Shown here in pieces: positions 1 through 6,110 of a stretch of 6,125 nt of DNA. Position 1 is the first letter of the stretch. Each line of letters starts with the position of its first letter. The DNA comes from Victivallales bacterium (GTDB lineage Bacteria; Verrucomicrobiota; Lentisphaeria; Oligosphaerales; Oligosphaeraceae). The notes beneath the pieces were generated by a model. The model searched no databases. It was not told the DNA's origin and saw only the letters and a list, made by a program, of their open reading frames with translations. The position numbers and the translations under genes are program-made. The stretch is taken from assembly GCA_017963875.1 (NCBI GenBank), contig JAGCTA010000242.1, forward strand, positions 1 through 6,125. Reading direction: 5' to 3'.

Positions 1-185
1 CTATGTCAGTCTGAATGTAAATTTTCATAATTCAAGGCTCTGTAGTTACAATATGCATCATTTCTTTGGGGAATTATGGAAAAACTCGATTCCAACTCAT
101 TTTGTGTCTCTTCGCGCCTGATAGCCATAAAAATATAGCGTATTGTATTTCATTTGCTATTCCTTGTTTTTGTGTTATGTATTAT

Positions 186-210
186 TCTGGGGACGGATTC
201 GTGAAAATGG
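186..210 (+). repeat. Possible degenerate REP-like motif, copy A
   Basis: The stretch reads TTCTGGGGACGGATTC followed by GTGAAAATGG. It resembles the GGGGACCGTCCCC-type palindromes found in many genomes near REP-associated tyrosine transposases. Two related stretches in the same orientation occur at 3507-3529 and 6111-6125. This copy has lost most of the palindrome. The similarity was judged by eye and could be chance. Confidence 0.22.
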
Positions 211-242
211 CCCTCTCGCTTTGCCATGGTGACTAAACACGT

Positions 243-276
243 TTGACAAATATGACAAGGGATGACAAATTATTAT
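243..276 (+). promoter_or_regulatory. Possible promoter or operator with three direct TGACAA repeats
   Basis: TGACAA occurs at 244-249, 253-258 and 264-269, always on the plus strand, with starts 9 and 11 bases apart, close to one helical turn. The first copy lies in a perfect TTGACA -35 hexamer (243-248). The matching -10 is unclear: AAATTA at 267-272 has an 18-base spacer but a weak match, and TATTAT at 271-276 matches well but sits 22 bases away. The block lies 36-69 bases before the start codon, where a promoter or activator site would be expected. No regulator can be named. Confidence 0.28.
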
Positions 277-298
277 TGATTCGTTCAAGTTACATTAT

Positions 299-304
299 AG
301 GAGA
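299..304 (+). promoter_or_regulatory. Ribosome binding site that fixes the start at 312
   Basis: AGGAGA lies 8 bases (from the last G of AGGAG) before the ATG at 312, an ideal Shine-Dalgarno spacing. The frame stays open upstream to a TTG at 243, but that start has no such site and would place 23 polar residues before the signal peptide. The site therefore decides the start. Confidence 0.85.
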
Positions 305-311
305 TACTAAA

Positions 312-3221
312 ATGAAACGACTTTTCTTTTCATTGCTTTTTTGTACCATAGCGATGATGGCGCAGAACATCGTCAAAAATGGAGGATTTGACAAAGAAGA
401 TGTCGGAAATCCTCACACTCCCGAAGGATGGACAAGGCAAGGGGACGGCATTCCGACCTGGGAGTTCACCGATATTGATGGTGTCACAACCGCCACCGCT
501 GTCAGGCTCGTGATGGATGCCAAAACATCGGACAATGCATCTGCGCTTATGCAGACGGTCAAATGCCGTCCGAATGCTGAATACACGCTGAAGGCGATGC
601 TCAAAGGTGAAGGGTGTATTCCTGTCGTCTCAGTGAAATCTCTTTCTGGGGAAGTGCTTGCCGAAATCAGCAGCAACTCTGCAATCTGGAATGGACAATC
701 AGCCAAGTTCAAGACAAATTTAAACATGAGCGAACTCAAGGTTGTCATTTCATACAAGGCCGCAGGACAAAAAGGCATGGCGACAGTTGATGACGTGATG
801 CTCTATGCTGGTTCGGAACCGACTTCTGCAAAGAAGGAACTAGAACCCTTTGTCGCAAAGGGGGAGAATATCGCGCTTAACAAGCCATACGTCTTTTCTA
901 TTCGCCCAGGCTATCGATATTGCACCGACCCTGGTGACAAGACACAACTCACAGACGGAATCTATACGCAAGGTTACTTCTGGACCCAGAAGAGCACAGT
1001 CGGCTGGGGAAGCAGAAACATGATCTATGTCACCATTGACTTAGGAGAAACCTTTCCGATGGGCGGTTTCTGCTACAGCACAGCGTTCGGGACAGCGGGC
1101 GTCACCATGCCTGAATTCATATATGTGTATGTAAGCGAGGACAACAAAAACTGGTATTATGTGGGCGATCTTCTCGCCGAAAGCATAAAGGAACGCGGGG
1201 CACCCGAAACAGGCTCCTATACGACATACAAGGCAGGAAGCAACAACATGCCATGCAAAGGTCGTTATGTCACATTTCTTGTCATGCAGACCCCGTACAC
1301 CTTCATTGATGAACTGGAGGTCTTCAAGGGCGATGCCTCGTTGCTCGCCAAGGCCCCGTCGGCACTCAAGACCGATGCTCCAATGGTCGATTATTTCAAC
1401 AAGCGGATACAGTCGCTTGTTGAGAACGACATCAAGGTCCTTGAGAATCGTATTGCGAAACTCCCTGGTGTGGCAAAATCGAAAATCATGAATTCAGTCG
1501 CCGACTACAGGAAAAACAAACTCAACAGACTCTCTGTGGGCGACGATGACTTTATTCCAATCTTCCCGCTTGACGATATTCATCGCGCATTTTATGCAAT
1601 CAATGGTGAATATCTCCGCGCGATAGGATTTTCCAAGCCGATATTCTGGAACAGTTGCCGTTGGGACAACTTTGATCCAATCACTATTCCGCCTTCCAAG
1701 GACGCTCGTCCAGTTGAAGTTGAAATGATGCGCGGTGAAGTTCGAGCGGAATCCATCAATATTTTGAATCCCACAGATGTCGCTCTTACCTTCAAGGTCG
1801 AAGTCAAGGGGCTTCCAGAAGGCAGTGGTATAGACTGTCGCGAGGTTCTAGGCATGTTGACAAACCAGATTCACTATTCGACAAGTGCATTGAAACCAGG
1901 TGACGGGGCCTCCATCACCGTAGAAGTTCCTGCAGGCATGAGTAAGCAACTTTGGCTCTCTTTCAAACGCCCGACCCTCAAGGCGGGAGCATACAACGCG
2001 ACAATCACTGCAACTGCGGGAAAAGTTGAACTTCAAGCCCCGTTGAAACTCACAATCTACGATTTCGACTTTCCAAAGGAGCCGCGCATGCACGTCGGCG
2101 GATGGGACTACCTCAACGGCAGCGGTGACTACTACAAGGGCAAGAACTGCATTGAGGCCAGCATTGCCATGATGAAGAGCATCTACACCGACAGCCCATG
2201 GGCTACCCAAGGCGTCATCCCTGGCGACGCGAAGTTTGACGCCGAAGGCAACATTCTCAATCCTAAGGAACTGAACCTCACACAGTGGGATGACTGGACG
2301 AAACGCTGGAACGGTGCACGTCTCTACTGCGTCTTCCTAAACGCAAACCGCAAATTCTACGGCGAATCCATGGGCACTACGCGATTCTACAAAATGGTTG
2401 ACGGTTTCTACAACGCCTGGGCCGCCGCCATCAAGGAGCGCGGCTTAGATCCCAAGAGGGTCGTCCTCCTTATTGTTGACGAACCGTACAACGCTGAACG
2501 TGACGAGAGAATCATTGTCTGGGCCAAGGCCATCCGCGCCTCCAAAACGGGATTCCTCATCTTCGAGGACCCGATCTGGCACAAACCAGAGGAAGGCTCT
2601 CCTGAAATGTACATGTCGGCAGACATCCTTTGCCCGAATACAATTTCAATGACTAACAATGAAGACCCTGTCGCCTTCAGGAAGTTCTTCACAGACTATC
2701 GAGACAAAGGCATAACCCTCTGGCTATACTCTTGCTCAGGACCAGCCAGAGAACTCGACCCTATTACCTACCACCGCGGACAAGAATGGTGGGCATTCAT
2801 CATGGGGGCGGAAGGTTCGTTCTACTGGGCACTCGGCTGTGGCGGCGGAATCGGCGATTCATGGCATCCTTTTAAACAACCTGGCATTGAATATTCCCCG
2901 TTCATGGTCTCACCCAACAATGGCCCCATGGACGCCAAGCAGTCCGAAGGCATCCGTGAAGGCGTCCAGGATTACGAGTATCTCTGCATGCTCCGAGACA
3001 GAATCGCAGAGTTGAAGCGAAAAGGCTACAATGCAAGGAAACTTGCCGAGGCGGAGAAACTTCTCGCTGAGGCTCCTGCCCGTGCTCTCAGACTCACTCC
3101 TCTGCCTGACGCTCCAGCATGGATCAAGAAAAACGGCATGAACTGGGCTGATCAGAAAGACCGCACGCACATGGACTTCGAGATTCGCAAAATTCTCCGT
3201 ATGCTCAATGATCTCAGGTAA
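312..3221 (+). CDS. Secreted multidomain glycoside hydrolase-like protein (CBM4/9-like, F5/8 type C-like, DUF4091/GH123-like)
   Basis: This 969-residue protein starts at the ATG behind AGGAG and probably cleaves or binds glycans outside the cytoplasm. Residues 1-17 form a signal peptide (KR, hydrophobic core, likely cleavage after AMMA). Residues 19-167 look like a CBM4/9-type jelly roll: NGGF at 23-26, PEGW at 37-40, and a closing strand ATVDDVMLY. Residues 186-340 resemble an F5/8 type C domain (NIALNKPY start; QLTDG 212-216; FWTQ 223-226; a YVSEDNKNWYYVG strand). Residues 355-405 are a charged helical linker. Residues 465-585 form a beta-sandwich ending TIYDFDFP. From 590 on comes a probable barrel with VVLLIVDEP at 717-725, the EGSFYWALGC strand (834-843), and REGVQDYEYL (882-891), a hallmark of DUF4091-type proteins. 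By analogy with GH123, whose catalytic pair is adjacent Asp-Glu, D723-E724 are candidate catalytic residues. The substrate, possibly an N-acetylated or host glycan, is unknown. It has no operon partner in the window and no anchor or sorting signal was seen. Exported modular enzyme: confident. Exact family: moderate. Confidence 0.88.
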   Translation: MKRLFFSLLFCTIAMMAQNIVKNGGFDKEDVGNPHTPEGWTRQGDGIPTWEFTDIDGVTTATAVRLVMDAKTSDNASALMQTVKCRPNAEYTLKAMLKGEGCIPVVSVKSLSGEVLAEISSNSAIWNGQSAKFKTNLNMSELKVVISYKAAGQKGMATVDDVMLYAGSEPTSAKKELEPFVAKGENIALNKPYVFSIRPGYRYCTDPGDKTQLTDGIYTQGYFWTQKSTVGWGSRNMIYVTIDLGETFPMGGFCYSTAFGTAGVTMPEFIYVYVSEDNKNWYYVGDLLAESIKERGAPETGSYTTYKAGSNNMPCKGRYVTFLVMQTPYTFIDELEVFKGDASLLAKAPSALKTDAPMVDYFNKRIQSLVENDIKVLENRIAKLPGVAKSKIMNSVADYRKNKLNRLSVGDDDFIPIFPLDDIHRAFYAINGEYLRAIGFSKPIFWNSCRWDNFDPITIPPSKDARPVEVEMMRGEVRAESINILNPTDVALTFKVEVKGLPEGSGIDCREVLGMLTNQIHYSTSALKPGDGASITVEVPAGMSKQLWLSFKRPTLKAGAYNATITATAGKVELQAPLKLTIYDFDFPKEPRMHVGGWDYLNGSGDYYKGKNCIEASIAMMKSIYTDSPWATQGVIPGDAKFDAEGNILNPKELNLTQWDDWTKRWNGARLYCVFLNANRKFYGESMGTTRFYKMVDGFYNAWAAAIKERGLDPKRVVLLIVDEPYNAERDERIIVWAKAIRASKTGFLIFEDPIWHKPEEGSPEMYMSADILCPNTISMTNNEDPVAFRKFFTDYRDKGITLWLYSCSGPARELDPITYHRGQEWWAFIMGAEGSFYWALGCGGGIGDSWHPFKQPGIEYSPFMVSPNNGPMDAKQSEGIREGVQDYEYLCMLRDRIAELKRKGYNARKLAEAEKLLAEAPARALRLTPLPDAPAWIKKNGMNWADQKDRTHMDFEIRKILRMLNDLR

Positions 3222-3394
3222 TGTGGAGTTATCCGTAACTTCCCAAAATTTGTGAATAACTACTCGACAGTTGTCGGGATTTCCAGCCCCATTCTCTCTC
3301 GCCATAGTCGCGCAAAAACGCGTTGTGCCGCGCAGGGGATTGCAGGCTAGACGGACGCCCATGCGAGGCGAAATAGCGGTTTTTTCGGGGCTTT

Positions 3395-3465
3395 GGGGGC
3401 GTTTTTCGAGGGCCTGGGGAGGCCGAGAGCCCCCCCGTGGTGGATCCTCCATGGGTATAAACGCC
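3395..3465. other. GC-rich block with several nested potential stems
   Basis: GGCGTTT at 3398-3404 can pair with AAACGCC at 3459-3465. Inside lie GGCC-TGGGGA-GGCC (3411-3424) and a near-palindrome TGGTGGATCCTCCA (3438-3451, one mismatched pair). A competing stem is GGGGGC (3395-3400) with GCCCCC (3429-3434). The arrangement would allow a branched RNA or a cruciform. It could be a dispersed intergenic repeat, a processing or termination structure, or simply a consequence of high GC. No known RNA family was recognised. Confidence 0.3.
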
Positions 3466-3506
3466 TTAGGGCGGGCAGAAGAAGTCGTTTTATAGACCAC
3501 TGTTGG

Positions 3507-3529
3507 TTTTAGGGACCGTCCACTTTTTC
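3507..3529 (+). repeat. Possible REP-like motif, copy B
   Basis: The site contains AGGGACCGTCCAC followed by TTTTTC. The core GGACCGTCC is a 9-base odd palindrome. It matches the GGGACCGTCC style of REP-like elements and is the best preserved of three related stretches in the window. It lies 17 bases from the stop codon of the minus-strand gene remnant at 3546-3707, so it could mark the edge of a decayed inserted segment. The identification was made by eye only. Confidence 0.3.
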
Positions 3530-3545
3530 AGCGAGGAATGAAACC

Positions 3546-3707
3546 TCAAAGCGAGGTAGCGGGGAGGTTCAGGACATTCTCACGGAGATGGACCTTCTGC
3601 GGGTAGAGGCTCATGACCGCGCCTGTTGCGACACGCTGCTTGAACATGGCAAGTTCATCGAAATGCCGAGGTGTCGTCTGATGGTCATTCGCATCTCCAA
3701 TTGTGCG
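3546..3707 (-). pseudogene. Coding-like C-terminal fragment without a start, unknown family
   Basis: On the minus strand a frame of 53 codons runs from just inside the inverted repeat to a TGA at 3548-3546. No good start codon or ribosome binding site exists at its upstream end, where a TAA (3710-3708) lies inside the palindrome. Codon use looks like a real gene (GTC, CTC, AAG, TTC, GCC preferred), and the translation is protein-like, with the segments HFDELAMFKQRVATG, SLYPQKVHLREN and a final NLPATSL. I cannot assign it to a family. The plus-strand frame in the same codon register (3513-3713) is also open and translates to plausible protein, with segments DILTEMDLLRVEAHD and LLEHGKFIEMP, so the strand is not certain. 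It is best described as a truncated gene remnant. Confidence 0.35.
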
Positions 3708-3739
3708 TTATTTTAAAACTCGATTTTAAAATAACGCAC
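3703..3739. repeat. Perfect 16-bp inverted repeat with 5-base spacer
   Basis: GTGCGTTATTTTAAAA (3703-3718) is followed by CTCGA and then its exact reverse complement TTTTAAAATAACGCAC (3724-3739). On the plus strand five T residues follow (3740-3744), so it could act as a terminator for plus-strand transcripts, although it is 480 bases beyond gene 1 and the inner half of the stem is only A and T. On the minus strand it lies 95 bases past the stop of the membrane-protein gene and is followed by AATTGG, so it is a poor intrinsic terminator in that direction. It could also be two abutting terminal repeats of a lost mobile element or a dispersed palindrome. The structure is certain and the role is not. 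Confidence 0.75.
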
Positions 3740-3834
3740 TTTTTGCATCTTTCAAACATTGCCCCACAATATAAGTTTGATGATTGTTGTCTTTATGTTC
3801 ATATTTATGAAATTGACAAAGGGGCGAAGAAATA

Positions 3835-5949
3835 TTAATGCACGGGTATGATGAATCTAATGTCATCCTTGCTTTTCTGCTCAGAGCCGTATTCGGCATT
3901 CTTATTGAGGCCGCCATCGTCTATGCCGTCTGGCCCCACGCTCCAAATCTGAACAGCCTCAATGGTCCGTTCACGCTTCTCAAATCTATAGGAAGAACCA
4001 CTGAACAAGTCGTCTTCTTCATCGTTTCCTTCTTTCTTTGCCTGATAGACCTCCTCAACGAGTAGGCACGAACCCTTCTTGTATTTGAGTGGCTGTTCTG
4101 AAAATGGATCCTGCGGCAACCCCTCTATGCTGTCAGGGTATTTCCCTATGCGTCTTTTCATTTGCTCTACCTGAATTAGGCCCCGCAGGACACGGCAGGA
4201 TGCGATGATACTCTGCTTTTTCACGGTGCCTTTCGACAATGCGGGCAATAGCATGTCCGTGAAGATGTAGCCAGTTCTTTTGGCTGGCAACTCAGAAAAA
4301 TGATGGATGCGTAATGCCCTGGTCATTCCCTTGATCTCATTGGCTGTCAACCACCATCCTTGAGGAAAGAAGAAACGCAGGGAATGGTAATGCAGACCTG
4401 CGTGCGGTGTATCAGGTTCTGTTCCAGAATATCTAGCCAGCCAATGGAAGATATTGAGTACGGAAACGCTTTCCCCAAACAGGAAATGCTCCTCCAGTTG
4501 GCCAGCATGGCGTTCCACTTCGGAAAGCCTTGCCGTCTGCGCCGTCAGCCACTCGTCGTTTGCTTGCCTAGATGCGAGGATTTTTTCCATTGCCTGGTGA
4601 CGAAAAGCCTCCACTACAAGTCCCACAAGATAACTGATATAGATATGGTCTTTCCAAAGAAAATCGCGGAATGTGTCCATTCTGTACAGAGCGGAGGATA
4701 CCGCGTCAAAATTGCCATCCTCCAGCGCGAACAGGATGCGCTGCCTTTCCATTCGGGCAAGTTCCCGAAAATTTGACAATTCGGGAGTTGAAATTGCAAC
4801 GAGCATTTCGTTGTCCGCATAATTGCGCTTTGGAGGTGGTATGGGACCTGTGAGCATCTGCTCCAGTTTTTGGAGTGAATCATTTTCTTGAAATGACTTT
4901 TTGCGTTTAGCATGGATGGCTTCAGGAAAAACAGCGTTTGGGTGATAGAAGAAATCCTGCTCGTTCTTGTCCCGCGAATCATAATATTCCTTGAGGGCGG
5001 CTTCCAGTTGTTTCCAGAATGCGGGATTGGCGGGGCGTCCCTCATAAAACTGACGTTCCAATTCCGCAGAGGTCAGCGGATGGCCGAAATGAGCCTCCAA
5101 GTCCTTGATGGCACGATGATAGGCTCGTGTCTCCCAGAAGGCAAGACAAAGAAAAACGACATAACTGCACGCCACTATGCCCCAGATACAGCATATTTTG
5201 CCGTTGAACAACTTGCGGAGAGGAAGTTTCGCATAGTCTGCCAGCAGGCTGCCAAAGAAAAAGTATCCATCTGCCACGAGGAGGAAGCCTATAGTCAGGA
5301 AACAGAAACTGCCAGTAGCCGTCCAGAGCCAAAACCATTGGTATAGTTTATCGGTAAATGGGATGACGCCTCTTATCCAGGACGTTCTGCTCAGTTCGTG
5401 CAAAGTGCCAGCGCGGAATGGTTCGTATGCATAGGCGAATGCTGTCCAGAAAACAATAAACGCGGCAATCCACGCGAGTGTTCCCGCCAGATTTTTCCAC
5501 GATACAACGAAGAACTTGTAATTCCAAAGGATATAGCCCAGGATAAGTGCCACGCACATAAGGCCTTTCCAATGCATTACATCCATAAAAGATACAAGTG
5601 CCGCATATACAAGCGACAGCGCGAAGAGTGCCATGGGTATCCATATCCGTTTCCAATTAGAACCTATCTTCCTGTGAAGGAGAATCTGCATCCTAATTTC
5701 CAAAACGAGCACATACGCCAATATGCCAAGCATGGCAAATGCTAGGGATGCGATCACCGCAAACTTCCAAAGCAAACTGTAGTTGATGACCAAAATGCAG
5801 CAGAATACTGAAAACGCCAACCATACCATGACTGGCAGTAGCGTCAGACCGAAGAACGCACCCTGCGCGGGCTCGTCCCAGAAGAAGAGTTTGCGGAGGA
5901 GGTTTTGCATAAGTGGCGTCAATTCAATATTTATGGACTCTCGAATCAC
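3835..5949 (-). CDS. Polytopic membrane protein with a large periplasmic C-terminal part and pseudopilin-like tail, function unknown
   Basis: The 704-residue reading begins at a GTG. About seven hydrophobic helices lie at residues 31-55, 59-84, 102-121, 128-147, 154-175, 204-227 and 250-271. Positive loops (RMQILLHRK 86-94; NYKFFVVSWKN 143-153; KLPLRKLFNGK 241-251) suggest a cytoplasmic N-terminus and put residues 275-704 in the periplasm. That part is mostly helical up to about 600. It then has YPDSIEGLPQDPF (604-616), QPLKYKKG and the end SVGPDGIDDGG (670-680) with DDIRFIIP, which resembles the C-terminus of type II secretion major pseudopilins (GspG), where such aspartates bind calcium. 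No prepilin leader is present, so it is not itself a pilin. The acidic stretch NDEEDD (642-647) is unusual. I do not recognise a function; sensing or envelope assembly are guesses. The start is uncertain: the ATG at 5910 (residue 14, MQNLLRKLFFWDEP) gives a more natural beginning. Neither start has a well-spaced ribosome binding site. It is alone on its strand here. Confidence 0.82.
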   Translation of the reverse strand: MIRESINIELTPLMQNLLRKLFFWDEPAQGAFFGLTLLPVMVWLAFSVFCCILVINYSLLWKFAVIASLAFAMLGILAYVLVLEIRMQILLHRKIGSNWKRIWIPMALFALSLVYAALVSFMDVMHWKGLMCVALILGYILWNYKFFVVSWKNLAGTLAWIAAFIVFWTAFAYAYEPFRAGTLHELSRTSWIRGVIPFTDKLYQWFWLWTATGSFCFLTIGFLLVADGYFFFGSLLADYAKLPLRKLFNGKICCIWGIVACSYVVFLCLAFWETRAYHRAIKDLEAHFGHPLTSAELERQFYEGRPANPAFWKQLEAALKEYYDSRDKNEQDFFYHPNAVFPEAIHAKRKKSFQENDSLQKLEQMLTGPIPPPKRNYADNEMLVAISTPELSNFRELARMERQRILFALEDGNFDAVSSALYRMDTFRDFLWKDHIYISYLVGLVVEAFRHQAMEKILASRQANDEWLTAQTARLSEVERHAGQLEEHFLFGESVSVLNIFHWLARYSGTEPDTPHAGLHYHSLRFFFPQGWWLTANEIKGMTRALRIHHFSELPAKRTGYIFTDMLLPALSKGTVKKQSIIASCRVLRGLIQVEQMKRRIGKYPDSIEGLPQDPFSEQPLKYKKGSCLLVEEVYQAKKEGNDEEDDLFSGSSYRFEKRERTIEAVQIWSVGPDGIDDGGLNKNAEYGSEQKSKDDIRFIIPVH

Positions 5950-5956
5950 TGTTCAT
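5924..5956 (-). CDS. Possible 10-residue leader peptide overlapping the start of the membrane-protein gene
   Basis: An ATG at 5956 on the minus strand lies 8 bases after AGGA (5968-5965), the best Shine-Dalgarno in this upstream region. It opens a 10-codon ORF, MNSDSRVHKY, that ends with TGA at 5926-5924. It is out of frame with the large gene, overlaps its GTG start, and ends 13 bases before the in-frame ATG at 5910. Translation coupling to that ATG is plausible. The alternative is that ribosomes loaded at this site use the GTG at 5949, or that the arrangement is chance. Confidence 0.22.
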   Translation of the reverse strand: MNSDSRVHKY

Positions 5957-5960
5957 CGGC

Positions 5961-5974
5961 GGTTTCCTGAAACC
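5961..5974 (-). promoter_or_regulatory. Small inverted repeat containing the ribosome binding site
   Basis: GGTTTC and GAAACC are exact inverted repeats around a 2-base centre. In the minus-strand transcript a 5-bp stem GGUUU/AAACC would leave CAGG in the loop, so AGGAAA (5968-5963) is partly in the stem. It could modulate translation initiation or be a protein-binding palindrome. The stem is short and its stability low. Confidence 0.3.
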
Positions 5975-5998
5975 ATACAGTAAGTAGAACTTTCCAAA

Positions 5999-6018
5999 TG
6001 AGTGGGACTATACACTCA
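5999..6018. promoter_or_regulatory. Inverted repeat in the probable 5' leader of the membrane-protein gene
   Basis: TGAGTG (5999-6004) and CACTCA (6013-6018) are exact inverted repeats 8 bases apart. The site lies about 50 bases upstream of the GTG start. It could be an operator or a small RNA hairpin. On the minus strand its centre holds TATAGT, a possible -10 element, but I found no fitting -35. Confidence 0.25.
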
Positions 6019-6071
6019 CTGGCATGACTTAAAGCAGGACAACACCCGTTGCCCCAGCCACTTTTTACAAT

Positions 6072-6099
6072 ATAATACCCCCCCGATTTTTCCAGTCGG
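6072..6099 (-). promoter_or_regulatory. Possible promoter with a seven-G run in the spacer
   Basis: On the minus strand, CCGACT (6099-6094, three matches to TTGACA) is followed after 16 bases by TATTAT (6077-6072, five of six matches to TATAAT). The spacer ends in seven consecutive G residues (6084-6078). Transcription from here would give a leader of about 115 bases before the gene at 5949. The -35 match is weak, so this is only a candidate. Confidence 0.28.
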
Positions 6100-6110
6100 C
6101 ACCATCATTT

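Larger units (their letters stand above)
1..311. other. Gene-free AT-rich leader upstream of the secreted glycosidase-like gene
   Basis: No reading frame of useful length or coding character is visible on either strand before the ATG at 312. The stretch is AT-rich, and its only notable contents are a degenerate GGGGACGG-type motif near 186-210, three TGACAA hexamers at 244-269 and the ribosome binding site at 299-304. A weak alternative promoter could lie at 154-185 (TTGCTA, then TATTAT about 20 bases later), but the spacing is poor. The end of any preceding gene must lie outside the window. Confidence 0.6.
3222..3834. other. Convergent intergenic region with remnants and structured DNA
   Basis: These 613 bases separate the ends of two converging genes. 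Several frames stay open across the GC-rich part, including one on the plus strand (3271-3495) and one on the minus strand (2910-3500). Their translations are rich in Arg, Gly and Pro, match no family I know, and one runs deep into gene 1, so they are best read as chance openings. The composition changes sharply: GC-rich at about 3300-3480, coding-like at 3546-3700, AT-rich from 3701. No convincing intrinsic terminator follows gene 1. A weak stem at 3225-3243 (GGAGTTA with TAACTTCC, one bulge) has no T run after it. Confidence 0.6.

Noticed and set aside
243..311. Extension of gene 1 upstream to the TTG at 243
   Set aside because: It would place 23 polar residues before a clear signal peptide and ignore an ideal AGGAG site 8 bases before the ATG at 312. 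The TTG is better read as part of a -35 hexamer.
3265..3276. Short palindrome CGACAGTTGTCG after gene 1 as a terminator
   Set aside because: The arms are only five bases around a 2-base centre that cannot form a normal loop, and no T run follows.
3271..3495. Plus-strand ORF of 74 codons in the intergenic region
   Set aside because: It has no ribosome binding site. Its composition (Arg, Gly, Pro) is what GC-rich non-coding DNA gives, and it overlaps the block of potential stems.
2910..3500. Open minus-strand frame of 196 codons running from the intergenic region into the end of gene 1
   Set aside because: Its second half is antisense to the well-supported C-terminal region of gene 1. Its first half is low-complexity Arg/Pro/Gly translation of a GC-rich block, and no family resemblance is visible.
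4360..5745. Several plus- and minus-strand ORFs of 60-144 codons inside the membrane-protein gene
   Set aside because: All are shadows in other frames of a gene with clear membrane helices and a recognisable C-terminal motif. None has its own ribosome binding site or protein-like features.
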